Positions 24,767 to 34,234 are shown, counted from the first letter of the stretch. The stretch is DNA of 42,123 nucleotides from UBA2883 sp964017965 (GCA_964017965.1 CAXHNV010000007.1:1-42123); one strand, 5' to 3'. Numbers and translations are program-made. Notes: a model not told the origin generated them from the letters alone.

Positions 24767-26380
24767 TCAGAGCATACACTTATTGATACGTTTATTCAAA
24801 TCAGATTTGGTAATTTTACCGTCACCGTCCATATCAAGCCCTGCATTAGCACTGTAGAAGTTTTCACCTTTAGCGGTCAGAACCTCTCTATTCGCTCTTG
24901 CAGGCAAGAAAATCAACGAATATAAATCAGCGGCACTCATAGGACCGTCACCCATTTTAAAGGTTTTCATATTCATCTTAAAGAACTTAGCAACGTAATC
25001 AAGCTGGTCGTAAGCACTCATATTTCTTAATGCGTCAGTTGTTGTTCCGAGCGCTTTTGCAGTAGACGGCATAAACTGGATTAAACCGGTAGCGCCACCG
25101 TGAGGGTTACGTGCAGCTGCATTGAGCCCGCATTCAGAGTTCATTACAGCTAAAAGTGCGTTCGGGTCACATTTCAAATCTTTTGAAATTGCCGTAACTT
25201 TTGCAAAGAACTTATGGTCTAGCCCATACTTAGAAGCTTTAGACGCCCAACGCTGTTCTAAGGCCGCAACAGCAGCTTCATCATAGTTACTTTCATCATA
25301 TACGTACGTGTCGTCACCGTTACCAACCGATTCAGTTGAGCTTGCAGCAGCTTCTGTTTGAATCCTTTGGATTGCATAAGATTGAGCTTCTCGCAAACTG
25401 CTTATATGTGTATTGTAGTTTTGTACATCCTTCGTGCAGGCAGCCTGTTCAGCTTCAATCTTTTTGTTCACCATATCAATTTTTGCTTTTAAGTCTCTGC
25501 TTTGTGACTTAGCCTCTGTTTGCATAGAACTTAAAGCTTGTCTTGACCTTGAGATTTGTGCTCCAAGGTTTGAGTAATTAGCTTGAAGCGATGATATATC
25601 GTTACCGAGTTTTGTTATATTTTTTTCTGCTCCGGATAAAGCAGATGTATAATCTACTTCACCGCTTTCATCTGCCTGAATATTTAGTTGAAGGTTCTCG
25701 TAATCGGCATTTGCAGCATCGAGTTCTGCCTGCTTATTCTTTATCTGTGCATCTAACTGGGATTGCTTTGATACAAGAGTGTTTAACTTCGAATTTTCTT
25801 TGTTATACTTAGATTTTAAATCGCTGCTTACACTATTATCATTTTGGATAATAGTATTCAACTCATTTTGATACCCCAAAAGGATTTGAGCAGAAGTTGA
25901 TTGCCTGTTATTTGCCAGCGATTCTATTGCAGAGATTTGAAAATCTAATGATTGTAAATACGCATCAGCAGGGTTACCGTTGGCTGCAGGTTTTGCCATA
26001 GCAGTTTCATACATTTTTTCAGGGGTATCTAATTTCGTTTCAGAAACGAGATTATCTTTATAATTTTTCAATAAAACGTTCAAATCAGAAGCCGTTAGGT
26101 TATCGTCACCGTCTGTTTTATCAAGGTTTGCAAACGCCTTAATTTCATCTTCATCGAGTACGTCTTCCGTTCCGTTTGCAGATTTATTGATATTCAGCAT
26201 ATCAAACAAGTCACAGGCAACCGCCTCTTTTTTATCAGCGTCAAAAATAGACATTCCCTCAAGTTGTTCATCGCTAACTCCTGTTTCGTTAAACATATCG
26301 GAATATGCAACAATAAACTGCTCTTTAGTCATACCTACTTTGAACAAATCTTTTAAGAAATTTAAATTTAGATTAGGCAT
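24767..26380 (-). CDS. EF-hand/coiled-coil protein with C-terminal lytic transglycosylase (SLT) domain
   Basis: 537 residues from the ATG at 26380, preceded by GTGAGGTG; an in-frame start at 26422 is less likely. There is no Sec signal peptide. Residues ~15-110 hold a short motif GMTKEQFI and EF-hand-like acidic loops (DEDEIKAFANLDKTDGDDN). A long Gln/Asn/Ser-rich coiled coil spans ~140-340. The C-terminal domain (~388-510) is an SLT-type muramidase, with the catalytic Glu in NSECGL at about 416 and GLIQFMPSTAKALG. A canonical EF-hand loop DMDGDGKITKSDL ends the protein (~516-528). The N-terminal two thirds match the protein at 34401-35876 block by block. It should cut peptidoglycan; how it leaves the cytoplasm is unexplained. 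Confidence 0.88.
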   Translation of the reverse strand: MPNLNLNFLKDLFKVGMTKEQFIVAYSDMFNETGVSDEQLEGMSIFDADKKEAVACDLFDMLNINKSANGTEDVLDEDEIKAFANLDKTDGDDNLTASDLNVLLKNYKDNLVSETKLDTPEKMYETAMAKPAANGNPADAYLQSLDFQISAIESLANNRQSTSAQILLGYQNELNTIIQNDNSVSSDLKSKYNKENSKLNTLVSKQSQLDAQIKNKQAELDAANADYENLQLNIQADESGEVDYTSALSGAEKNITKLGNDISSLQANYSNLGAQISRSRQALSSMQTEAKSQSRDLKAKIDMVNKKIEAEQAACTKDVQNYNTHISSLREAQSYAIQRIQTEAAASSTESVGNGDDTYVYDESNYDEAAVAALEQRWASKASKYGLDHKFFAKVTAISKDLKCDPNALLAVMNSECGLNAAARNPHGGATGLIQFMPSTAKALGTTTDALRNMSAYDQLDYVAKFFKMNMKTFKMGDGPMSAADLYSLIFLPARANREVLTAKGENFYSANAGLDMDGDGKITKSDLNKRINKCML

Positions 26381-26471
26381 AGTCACCTCACAAAGTTTCT
26401 CTCTTAAAGATATAAAAACCATGACGCAGCCTGCTATTTCAGGGGATACAGAAAAGTTTACAAAGCGTAAT

Positions 26472-26502
26472 AAAAAAAGCGAAGCTTTTCGCTTCGCTTT
26501 TT
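26472..26502 (-). terminator. Rho-independent terminator after groEL
   Basis: Arms AAAAAGCGAAG (26474-26484) and its exact complement (26492-26502) enclose a 7-nt loop. Read leftward, a run of seven U follows the stem, so it ends groESL transcription. The rightward reading has five U and could also work. Confidence 0.85.
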
Positions 26503-26607
26503 ACTGAGCTAATTTTGCCTTGCTCGGTCGCGTTTAACGGGTCTACGTGCTTTGCTTTGCGTGATTTCATCACTATGCAAAGGCACTCCGCCCTCAGCTC
26601 CCTCACG

Positions 26608-28260
26608 CTACATCATTCCGCCCATACCGCCCATGCCAGCCATTGCTGACATATCAGGCATTGAAGATTTTTCTTCCGGAATATCTACAACTGCAGCTTC
26701 TGTTGTTAACAACATTGAAGCAACTGATGCAGCATTTTCTAATGCTGAACGTGTAACTTTTGCAGGGTCAACGATACCTGCTTCAAACATATCAACATAT
26801 CTGTAAAGTAAAGCATCGTAACCGTAAGCATCTTTACCACTTCTTACGTTATCTACTACAACATCAGATTTAGCACCTGCGTTGTAAGCAATAGCTCTTA
26901 AAGGCATATCAAGTGCTGCCATCAAGATTTTGTAACCGCTCTTTTCATCGTCAGTATCAAAGTTTTGGCTTGCTAGTTTAGCTTCAAGTTCTTGTTGAAC
27001 TCTAACTAACATAACGCCACCACCTGGAACGATACCTTCTTCGTTTGCAGCTCTTGTTGCGTTAAGTGCGTCTTCGATTCTTAGTTTTCTTTCTTTTAGT
27101 TCAACTTCTGTTGCTGCACCTACTTCGATAACTGCAACGCCGCCTGACAATTTAGCCATTCTTTCTTGAAGTTTTTCTTTGTCATATTCAGAATCAGAAG
27201 CTGCGATTTGCTTTTTGATTAAAGCGATTCTTTCAGCAACGTTAGCTTTGGTTTCGTCACCAACTACGATAGTTGTTTCGTCTTTAGTAACAGTAACTCT
27301 TTTAGCTTTACCCATCATATCGGTAGTTATGTTTTCTAACTTGATACCAAGTTCTTCTGTGAACATTTCACCGCCTGTAAGGATAGCGATATCTTCTAAC
27401 ATAGCTTTTCTTCTGTCGCCAAAACCTGGAGCTTTAACAGCAACAGCTCTAAGAACTTTTCTCATAGTGTTAACGACTAAGGTTGCTAAAGCTTCGCCTT
27501 CAACATCTTCAGCGATTAACAACAATGAACGACCGTCTCTTGCAACTTGTTCAAGAACAGGAACTAAATCAGAGATAAGGTTGATTTTCTTGTTAACACA
27601 AAGTACATAAGCATCTTCAAGAACAGCTTCCATTCTTTCAGCGTCTGTAACGAAGTATGGAGAGATGTAACCTTTGTCGAATTGCATACCTTCAACTACT
27701 TTAAGGTTAGTACCGAAAGATTTGCTTTCTTCAACAGTGATAACACCGTCGTGGCCGACTCTATCCATAGCTTCTGCGATTAGGTTACCGATTTCAGGGT
27801 TGTTACCTGCTGAAATTGTAGCAACTTGAGCGATACCTTCTTTAGTATCAACTGATTTAGCAGTCGCTTTAATTTTAGCAATAGCGATTTCAACAGCTTT
27901 ATCGATACCACGTTTCATAGACATAGGGTTCGCACCTGCTGTTAGATTCTTTAAACCTTCTCTAACGATAGATTGAGCTAAAACAGAAGCTGTTGTTGTA
28001 CCGTCACCTGCAACATCGTTTGTTTTAGATGAAACTTCTTTTAACAATTGAGCACCTGAGTTTTCAAGACCGTCTTGAAGTTCGATTTCTTTAGCGATAG
28101 TAACACCGTCGTTAACGATTTGAGGAACACCAAATTTCTTTTGTAGGATTACGTTTCTACCTTTTGGTCCTAATGTAACTTTTACAGCGTCTGCTACTGC
28201 ATCTATACCTCTAAGAAGAGCTTTTCTGGCTTCTTCTTCAAATACTATACGTTTTGCCAT
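26608..28260 (-). CDS. groEL: Chaperonin GroEL (60 kDa)
   Basis: 550 residues, normal length. Hallmarks: TLGPKGRNVIL near residue 30, the ATP-binding NDVAGDGTTTASVLAQ at ~82-97, EEGIVPGGGVML near 408, and the Gly/Met-rich tail ending GGMGGMM. With GroES it folds newly made and stress-damaged proteins in the cytoplasm. AAAGGAG precedes the ATG at 28260, and it lies 25 bp after groES. A strong terminator follows at about 100 bp. Confidence 0.99.
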   Translation of the reverse strand: MAKRIVFEEEARKALLRGIDAVADAVKVTLGPKGRNVILQKKFGVPQIVNDGVTIAKEIELQDGLENSGAQLLKEVSSKTNDVAGDGTTTASVLAQSIVREGLKNLTAGANPMSMKRGIDKAVEIAIAKIKATAKSVDTKEGIAQVATISAGNNPEIGNLIAEAMDRVGHDGVITVEESKSFGTNLKVVEGMQFDKGYISPYFVTDAERMEAVLEDAYVLCVNKKINLISDLVPVLEQVARDGRSLLLIAEDVEGEALATLVVNTMRKVLRAVAVKAPGFGDRRKAMLEDIAILTGGEMFTEELGIKLENITTDMMGKAKRVTVTKDETTIVVGDETKANVAERIALIKKQIAASDSEYDKEKLQERMAKLSGGVAVIEVGAATEVELKERKLRIEDALNATRAANEEGIVPGGGVMLVRVQQELEAKLASQNFDTDDEKSGYKILMAALDMPLRAIAYNAGAKSDVVVDNVRSGKDAYGYDALLYRYVDMFEAGIVDPAKVTRSALENAASVASMLLTTEAAVVDIPEEKSSMPDMSAMAGMGGMGGMM

Positions 28261-28285
28261 TTTATTTCTCCTTTTGTGAATTCAA

Positions 28286-28573
28286 TTAACCTAAAACTGC
28301 TAATGCATCTTTAATAGAAAGAATTTTATATTCTACTCCGTCCATTTTAATATCAGTACCGGCATATTTAGCGTAGAGAATGATATCACCAACTTGAACG
28401 TCCATAGGTTCTCTTTCGCCATTTTCGCCAACTTTACCTTGACCTATTGCAACTACTTCACCTTTTTGAGGTTTTTCTTTAGCGCTGTCAGGAATAAAGA
28501 TTCCGCCTGATGTTTGTTCTGTATCTTCAATAACTTTGATAACAATTCTGTCTGCTAACGGTTTAATACTCAT
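28286..28573 (-). CDS. groES: Co-chaperonin GroES (10 kDa)
   Basis: 95 residues: KPLADRIVIKVIEDTEQTSGGIFIPDSAKEKPQKGEVVAIGQGK, the mobile loop (about 17-33) and the C-terminal strand EYKILSIKDALAVL are typical. It caps the GroEL ring. The ATG at 28573 has an excellent AAGGAGG upstream. First gene of groES-groEL; no CIRCE element was found, but a perfect dyad lies at the predicted transcription start (28590-28603). Confidence 0.99.
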   Translation of the reverse strand: MSIKPLADRIVIKVIEDTEQTSGGIFIPDSAKEKPQKGEVVAIGQGKVGENGEREPMDVQVGDIILYAKYAGTDIKMDGVEYKILSIKDALAVLG

Positions 28574-28589
28574 ATTTTAATCCTCCTTG

Positions 28590-28631
28590 TGTAATACATT
28601 ACATCTATAACTTTATAACAAATCTGTTCAA
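28590..28631 (-). promoter_or_regulatory. groES promoter with a dyad at the transcription start
   Basis: Leftward -35 TTGAAC (28631-28626), 16-bp spacer, -10 TATAGA (28609-28604), then directly the dyad TGTAATgtATTACA (28603-28590). The dyad centre falls at the predicted +1. This is a good position for a repressor site. The HrcA operator CIRCE (TTAGCACTC-N9-GAGTGCTAA) is absent. Confidence 0.5.
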
Positions 28632-28641
28632 ACATGGTAAT

Positions 28642-28660
28642 TCTTAATGAAAAATTAAGA
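28642..28660. other. Small hairpin between the slt gene and groES
   Basis: TCTTAAT/ATTAAGA (28642-28648, 28654-28660) with a 5-nt loop, nested in a 9-bp outer inverted repeat (28627-28635 and 28670-28678) whose right arm is within the slt reading frame. It may end the slt transcript, but no U-run follows the stem, so a terminator call is uncertain. Confidence 0.35.
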
Positions 28661-28662
28661 TT

Positions 28663-30615
28663 TTAATAAATGTTTGAATAAATCCAATAGCTTCTCAATA
28701 CTTTTTTAACGTATGATTGCGTTTCAGGATAAGGAACCTTTTCAACAAAATCATCAATATCTCTGTATTTTAAAGTCTTCAACCAGTTTAACACACAATT
28801 CTGCCCACAGTTATAAGCCATGACGGCATAAATATCTTCACCATATAACGTATGTTTTATATTTTCAAAATATTGGCACCCAAGCCTTATATTATCCGCA
28901 GGATTAAGCAAATTATTGCCCCAACCATGCTGTATAGCTAATTCATTAGCCGTAGCAGGCATTAACTGCATTAACCCAACAGCACCAACAGCACTTCTAA
29001 TCTCAGTATTAAAATGGCTCTCTTCTCTCAAAATCGATAATATGATAAGCGAATCATCAAACCCTTTGGTATTCAAAATCAAGTCATAATAATTAAGCGG
29101 ATAAGCAAGTCTCCACTTTACATCATCAAACTCAGGACGTGGACGCATTTTTTTTATAGCTTCCTGCGCTAAAATAACAGAACGTACAATATTCCCTTTT
29201 TTATACTCAATCCAACTTTGTACAAAATCGTCGTTTTTATAAAGCTCTGATACAAAGTCATAATCTCCTAACTCGACTAAAAGAGTAGCCATTGATTGCT
29301 CGGATTTTTTACCATAAGGAAACGCTACTGGCTTAACTTTGGTTGATTCTAATGCCATTAACTTGTTCTTATGTAACTTACAATACGCTCGATAGCTATA
29401 GTAACTGTCAGGATATTTGCTCAAAACAGAATTATAATATTTTTTGGCTAAAATCTGGTTTTTATTCATCTCATATATTCTGCCAATCCAGAACATAACA
29501 GCAGGAGCAGTGTCAGAATCTTTAAAATACTTTAGATGTTTCTGACCTAACAATATGGATTTTTTATAATTACCGTTATCGATTGTGTACAAAAATGTCT
29601 TGTATAACGCTTCCGCTGAAAATTTACTTTCAGGATACTCAGTAAATAACTTTTCGTAGATTGAGTACATATTCTGCACATTTGAATACTTTGCTTGCAG
29701 ATACAAAAGATAGTCTATTGCAACATTATCCGGAGCGTAGGCAATAAGATAATTTATACTATCGAGTTTTGTATCTGTAAACAACAGATAGCTATCAATA
29801 ACGTTGTAAATATCTTCTACATCAACATCTTCCGAGAAGTACTTAAGCCCTTTTTCTGTCATTCGTCTTGCAAACGGCAGGTTCCCACGCTTAAATTCGT
29901 TTCTGGCAAATTTTGCCCAGCTGTTTCTGAGGTTAGAGTTCTCAAAATAAGGATAAGCATCGTTATATAACTCACGTTTATAATATGATTCAGCCAGTGC
30001 CAGATTATCATCTTCGGAGATTACAATACCCAGTTTTTTAATTTTATTGATTGAACCTTGAACAAACCTTCCGTCCGGAGAGAGTTTTACGTAACGTATG
30101 AAATGATTAAGCGATTTTTGTTTAAGTTCTTTACGTTTACGATACCATTTAGTTTTTTGCGCCTGGTTCATATCTATTGTTGCAACGTAGTATTCAGATG
30201 CGAGCGCATAATCTGTTTCAGGGAAGTATTTGATTATATGAACAAAATGTTTTCTTGCGGACATATCATTAAGTTCGTATTTTAACATTGCGAGATTATA
30301 TTCACTAACCACATAGAGCGGAGAATTAGGGAAAAACCATAACAATCTTGAATAATTGCGTTTAGCGGCTTTATAATCTCCGACTTCGGCAGCACATCTT
30401 GCCTGACGAAAAAGTGCCGGTGCTTTTATATCTGAAAGCAGCGAAATTTTTGCAAAATTACGATATGATGCTGAATATTCTTGAGCTTTATAAAAATTTA
30501 AAGCTTTGGAATAGTTCTGAAAATCAGCATTCGCAAAGAGTTTTGCTTTGACAAAAAGTCCGCAAATCAACGATATAAATATAATTAATACTATTGTGAT
30601 AAGATTATTTTTCAT
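28663..30615 (-). CDS. slt: Soluble lytic murein transglycosylase, Slt70-like
   Basis: 650 residues. A signal or anchor segment (~5-25, ITIVLIIFISLICGLF) leads into a long helical superhelix with TPR-like repeats (~30-500), as in the ring-shaped U-domain of Slt70. The C-terminal catalytic SLT domain begins near 520: the essential Glu is in LREESHFN (Glu532), followed by GLMQLMPATA and the MAYNCGQ.CV..W motif. These enzymes cleave the glycan strand to 1,6-anhydro-muropeptides in the periplasm. Second transglycosylase of the window; unlike the one at 24767 it has an ordinary Sec signal. It is upstream of groES, separated by 90 bp. Confidence 0.9.
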   Translation of the reverse strand: MKNNLITIVLIIFISLICGLFVKAKLFANADFQNYSKALNFYKAQEYSASYRNFAKISLLSDIKAPALFRQARCAAEVGDYKAAKRNYSRLLWFFPNSPLYVVSEYNLAMLKYELNDMSARKHFVHIIKYFPETDYALASEYYVATIDMNQAQKTKWYRKRKELKQKSLNHFIRYVKLSPDGRFVQGSINKIKKLGIVISEDDNLALAESYYKRELYNDAYPYFENSNLRNSWAKFARNEFKRGNLPFARRMTEKGLKYFSEDVDVEDIYNVIDSYLLFTDTKLDSINYLIAYAPDNVAIDYLLYLQAKYSNVQNMYSIYEKLFTEYPESKFSAEALYKTFLYTIDNGNYKKSILLGQKHLKYFKDSDTAPAVMFWIGRIYEMNKNQILAKKYYNSVLSKYPDSYYSYRAYCKLHKNKLMALESTKVKPVAFPYGKKSEQSMATLLVELGDYDFVSELYKNDDFVQSWIEYKKGNIVRSVILAQEAIKKMRPRPEFDDVKWRLAYPLNYYDLILNTKGFDDSLIILSILREESHFNTEIRSAVGAVGLMQLMPATANELAIQHGWGNNLLNPADNIRLGCQYFENIKHTLYGEDIYAVMAYNCGQNCVLNWLKTLKYRDIDDFVEKVPYPETQSYVKKVLRSYWIYSNIY

Positions 30616-30684
30616 ACCTGATTCAAAATTATAACACGAAAATATTTATCCGCCATTTAATGTATACCTGCATATTAATATTTA

Positions 30685-30693
30685 TGCTAAAAT
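30685..30693 (+). promoter_or_regulatory. Extended -10 promoter of the pseudo-HerA/wecB pair
   Basis: TGCTAAAAT at 30685-30693 is an extended -10 box; AAAGGGG (30714-30720) is the ribosome site for the ATG at 30727. No -35 of note is seen. Confidence 0.5.
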
Positions 30694-30726
30694 ACAGACA
30701 AGATATAGAGTATAAAGGGGCTTAGT

Positions 30727-32718
30727 ATGAGTTTATTGGAAGTAAAAAATAATTTATTGAAATTTTGTTATGAAGAAGACTTAATTTTATCAGGATTTGT
30801 CAAAGTTACAGACCCTAAAAACTCATATATAGCACAAGTTTTACACTTAGAAGCTACACGCGTTGGCAAAGTTGCTGTTGCAAAAATATTGTTTATGTAC
30901 AACAACGAGGAAATTTCTTCTTATAACGGCTCAATTCCGTCATTGCGTGCAGAAGTATCAGCTGTCGATTCTTCTGTCTTATTGAATACTCTTGAAAAAA
31001 CAGCTCCTTTAAACCTTGGTGTACTTGCTCAACAGAACCAAAAACTTTTTGTTGATATGGATGTTTTAAACGACAATCCGATTATTTGTGCAGAAAAGTT
31101 TTTTGCAACTAAGGTATTTTTAAACAACCTTGCAATACAATTACAGTTTAACAAGAAAAAAGTTGTTGTTTTTGATACGGCAGGTATTTTTAAAGCGGGC
31201 AAATTAACTGTAACTAAGGATTTCAAATTACCGTTAAATACCTCTGCTATTAACTATGTTTATGAACATGGATTTGAAGACGCAACAGCAGAGACAAAAG
31301 CGTTGATTCAATCTATTTTTGAAGAGTTGAGCGAATATTCAAAGACGGTTCCTTATATTCCGTTTAACAGTTTTAAGGCTGTCGTTGATTCAGAGTTTAA
31401 CAGAACAAAACTTATACAACTTATTCTGTTAAAGAACAAGATTAAACAGATTGGCGATTTGAATATTTATGGTGAAACTGACGCTGATTTTGCGCTTTTA
31501 AATTCTAAGATTCAGACTGATAACACTATTGTTATTGACATTTCAGCGGTTGCAGAAAGTTTACAAAAAGAATGTATTAAATATGTTTATTCACTTTTAC
31601 AAGCGAGCGGTGAAGAGTTTTACGCATTCTTACCGTTGAGTAACGGCAACTCTGATAAAGAGCTTCTTTCAGAAGTTTATAGCACGGAGAATGTTCATAC
31701 TACAGTAATTTGCGGATATGATTATAAGTTTTTGAACGCTTTAAAACAAACTTCAAAGAACATGTTCATGTTCACACCGTTGAAGCAGCAAAAAGATTTT
31801 GGCGGGTACAATATTTTCTTACAAAAGCTTGCTGAGGATGAGTATATTGCTTACGGTAAGATGACAAAATTTGTGCCGTTGATTGTAAAACTACATCCGA
31901 TTAAATCAGACGAGATTGTGGTAACACAACCTGCAGTTCAACCTGTTGAACAACCTGTTGAACAACCTGTTCCACAGCCTGAACAAGTTGTTGCTGAACC
32001 TGAACCGGCTCCTGTTGTAGTAGAGGAACCTGCTCCACAGCCTGAACTTGTTATAGAAGAGGTTGTTGAAAAGGTTGAAGAACCGGTTATTGAAGAAGAA
32101 ACAGTTGTGGAACCGATTGAAGAAATACCGGTTGAAGAAGAAGTTGAAGAAATTGTTGAAGAACCTGTTGTTGAAGAAGTTCTTGAAGAAGAGGACAAAA
32201 TCGAAGAAGTATCTATAACCGAAGAAGAACCTCAAACAGCTTCAGAAGAAGAGTTAGCACAGGCTTTGAATGAAGTTCCTGACCTTGAAGAAGACGAAGA
32301 AGAACTATCTGATGACGATTTAGATATGATAGAAGAGTTATCAAATGAGGAAGAGCCTGCAGTTGAACCTGAGGCTGTTGCGGTAGAGCCGGAACCTGTT
32401 GTCGCTGAAGAACAACCGGTTGTTGAGCCACAACCAATGCCTCAACCTGAACCAATGCCTGCACCACAACCTGAAAAACCTCAGGTTATGGAGAACAAAA
32501 ACCCTACAGTACCTGTATATTCAGCAGATATCCCTGAAGAAGACAAGGTAGGCGGAGCTGTTTTGCAGCAAGGTGACAGAGTTATACACGAAGAGTTTGG
32601 TGAAGGCGTTGTAGAAAAAATGATTAACTACGGTGATAAAGAACTTTGCTCTATTAACTTTGCAAGTGTAGGCAGAAGATTGTTAAACCCTGAAATTACA
32701 GAAATGAGAAAAATATAG
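30727..32718 (+). CDS. Pseudo-ATPase of HerA/FtsK-like build with acidic Pro/Val/Glu linker and UvrD-type C-terminal domain
   Basis: 663 residues, no signal. Residues 1-115 look like the beta-barrel before HerA-type ATPases (IAQVLHLEATRVGKV). Residues ~116-390 follow the HerA order: a segment where Walker A should be (IICAEKFFATKV, 119-130) with no G..GKS/T, VVVFDTAG (147-154), NTIVIDIS (266-273) and a closing strand EYIAYGKMTKFVPLIVKL typical of the family's end. Residues ~396-605 are low complexity, rich in Pro, Glu, Val (EEPVVEEV). The last 55 residues (GDRVIHEEFGEGVVEKM...) closely resemble the Tudor-like C-terminus of UvrD/PcrA helicases. It therefore seems a catalytically dead ATPase carrying a protein- or polymerase-binding tail. 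The HerA match is by eye and moderate; the tail is firmer. wecB follows 2 bp downstream. Confidence 0.72.
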   Translation: MSLLEVKNNLLKFCYEEDLILSGFVKVTDPKNSYIAQVLHLEATRVGKVAVAKILFMYNNEEISSYNGSIPSLRAEVSAVDSSVLLNTLEKTAPLNLGVLAQQNQKLFVDMDVLNDNPIICAEKFFATKVFLNNLAIQLQFNKKKVVVFDTAGIFKAGKLTVTKDFKLPLNTSAINYVYEHGFEDATAETKALIQSIFEELSEYSKTVPYIPFNSFKAVVDSEFNRTKLIQLILLKNKIKQIGDLNIYGETDADFALLNSKIQTDNTIVIDISAVAESLQKECIKYVYSLLQASGEEFYAFLPLSNGNSDKELLSEVYSTENVHTTVICGYDYKFLNALKQTSKNMFMFTPLKQQKDFGGYNIFLQKLAEDEYIAYGKMTKFVPLIVKLHPIKSDEIVVTQPAVQPVEQPVEQPVPQPEQVVAEPEPAPVVVEEPAPQPELVIEEVVEKVEEPVIEEETVVEPIEEIPVEEEVEEIVEEPVVEEVLEEEDKIEEVSITEEEPQTASEEELAQALNEVPDLEEDEEELSDDDLDMIEELSNEEEPAVEPEAVAVEPEPVVAEEQPVVEPQPMPQPEPMPAPQPEKPQVMENKNPTVPVYSADIPEEDKVGGAVLQQGDRVIHEEFGEGVVEKMINYGDKELCSINFASVGRRLLNPEITEMRKI

Positions 32719-32720
32719 TC

Positions 32721-33830
32721 ATGAAAAATATATTAGTAGTATTCGGCACAAGACCAGAGATAATAAAATTAGCACCTGTAATACTTGAATTGCGTAAATA
32801 TCCTGAGGATTACAACGTAATCATCTGTAATACAGAACAACAAAAAGAGCTTTCTAACCAAACGTTAGCATATTTTGGTTTAAAGGCTGATATCAATTTA
32901 GATTGTATGCGTGCGAACCAGTCACTAGCCGGAGTACAGACTAAGATTTTGACTTCGTTGGAAGAAGTTTTTAATAAACACGAGATTGACGCAACAATCG
33001 TACAAGGCGATACAATGACGGTTCTTTGCGGAGCCTTGGTGAGTTTTTATCATAAGGTTCCTGTTTACCACGTGGAAGCTGGTCTTCGTTCTTATGATAT
33101 ATATGAACCGTTCCCGGAAGAAGTTATGCGTCAGATGACAAGCAGGGTTGCAGAGATACATTTTGCACCGACAGAGGTAAACAGACAAGCTTTATTGAGA
33201 GAAGACATTGACGATAAGAAAATCCACGTTGTAGGAAACACTGTTATTGATGCACTTTTCTGCTTATCAGATGAAGTCATTGAACAATCACGAAAATTCT
33301 TTGAAGAAAAAGATATCACTATCGATGACAAATTAGTTTTGATTACAGCACACAGACGTGAAAACCACGGTGAAAGAATCGATAGAATTATTGATGCTAT
33401 TGAATATCTTGCAACAAACTATAATGACCATACGTTTGTTATTCCGGTTCATCCGAATCCTAATGTAAAAGACAAGATTCATTCAAGACTGGGCAACTAT
33501 TCAAACATTAAACTGTTGACACCTTTGGATTATCCGTTCCTTGTGTATTTACAAAAACATGCAAAACTCATCTTAACAGACAGCGGCGGAATCCAGGAAG
33601 AAGCACCGTCATTTGCGTGTCCTACACTTGTAATGAGATACGAAACGGAACGTAAAGAGGGAATTGACGCAGGTGTTTCTATACTTGTGGGTGCAGATTA
33701 TGACAAAATAATCAAATTAGGTTCAGACATTTTGTCTAAACCTAAATCTGAAACAAGATTAAAAGTCCAAAACCCTTACGGTGACGGGACCACCTCTAAA
33801 CAAATCGAGCAAATCATTAGAAATGCTTAG
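32721..33830 (+). CDS. wecB: UDP-N-acetylglucosamine 2-epimerase (non-hydrolysing)
   Basis: 369 residues. Interconverts UDP-GlcNAc and UDP-ManNAc, supplying ManNAc-type sugars for surface polysaccharide or teichoic-acid-like polymers. Family motifs: FGTRPEIIKLAPVI at residues 8-21, VQGDTMTVLCGAL near 94-106, HVEAGLRSYD near 120, ITAHRRENHG near 213, and the C-terminal TDSGGIQEEAP with ETERKEG. Length and all motifs agree with WecB/MnaA. It follows the pseudo-HerA gene by 2 bp, which probably reflects co-transcription rather than shared function. Its stop is 2 bp from the convergent gene at 33833. Confidence 0.96.
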   Translation: MKNILVVFGTRPEIIKLAPVILELRKYPEDYNVIICNTEQQKELSNQTLAYFGLKADINLDCMRANQSLAGVQTKILTSLEEVFNKHEIDATIVQGDTMTVLCGALVSFYHKVPVYHVEAGLRSYDIYEPFPEEVMRQMTSRVAEIHFAPTEVNRQALLREDIDDKKIHVVGNTVIDALFCLSDEVIEQSRKFFEEKDITIDDKLVLITAHRRENHGERIDRIIDAIEYLATNYNDHTFVIPVHPNPNVKDKIHSRLGNYSNIKLLTPLDYPFLVYLQKHAKLILTDSGGIQEEAPSFACPTLVMRYETERKEGIDAGVSILVGADYDKIIKLGSDILSKPKSETRLKVQNPYGDGTTSKQIEQIIRNA

Positions 33831-33832
33831 AT

Positions 33833-34234
33833 TTAATATATAATTTGCGGGTTTTGAGCCTTTTTAGCTTTTTTGTTTTTAACAGCATCAATTGCTTTAT
33901 CAGCTAATATACCCAATGCTAAACCTGCTGAAACACAGAATGCACCAATAGCAGCTGCTTCTCCGCATCGTGCTAAACGTTCAGACTTGATGAAATTCTT
34001 AACAAATTCTTTCTTTGGCATTAAAGATTTCAATTCTTTCTTATTAGATGCATATTTATAATGGTTTAGCGCATCTGACACTTCACTACCAAATGACTTA
34101 AATATATCACCGGTTGCAATTGCATAAGAGGTTGCACCAACGCCTGCTAATGTACCTAATTGTTTACCAGTGCTTGATTTTTTAGGCGGATAATAATAAG
34201 CGGGTGCTATACATTTTTGAACAGAATCTGACAT
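33833..34234 (-). CDS. Small membrane-associated protein, unknown function
   Basis: 133 residues, Lys-rich at the C-terminus (NKKAKKAQNP). Two weakly hydrophobic stretches: ~24-42 (GTLAGVGATSYAIATGDIF) and a better one at ~93-112 (AAAIGAFCVSAGLALGILAD). The N-terminus has a YYYPPKK motif. No family recognised. GAAAGGT seven bases before the ATG supports the start. The gene is convergent with wecB and divergent from the CHAP-type protein gene at 34401; it may belong with that envelope-related gene, but this is only by position. Confidence 0.6.
   Translation of the reverse strand: MSDSVQKCIAPAYYYPPKKSSTGKQLGTLAGVGATSYAIATGDIFKSFGSEVSDALNHYKYASNKKELKSLMPKKEFVKNFIKSERLARCGEAAAIGAFCVSAGLALGILADKAIDAVKNKKAKKAQNPQIIY

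Noticed and set aside
28574..28662. CIRCE element upstream of groES
   Set aside because: TTAGCACTC-N9-GAGTGCTAA or a near match is not present; a different dyad is.
31906..32467. Leftward frames rich in Asn/Phe or Ser/Thr opposite the pseudo-HerA gene
   Set aside because: They are shadows of the Pro/Glu/Val low-complexity linker.
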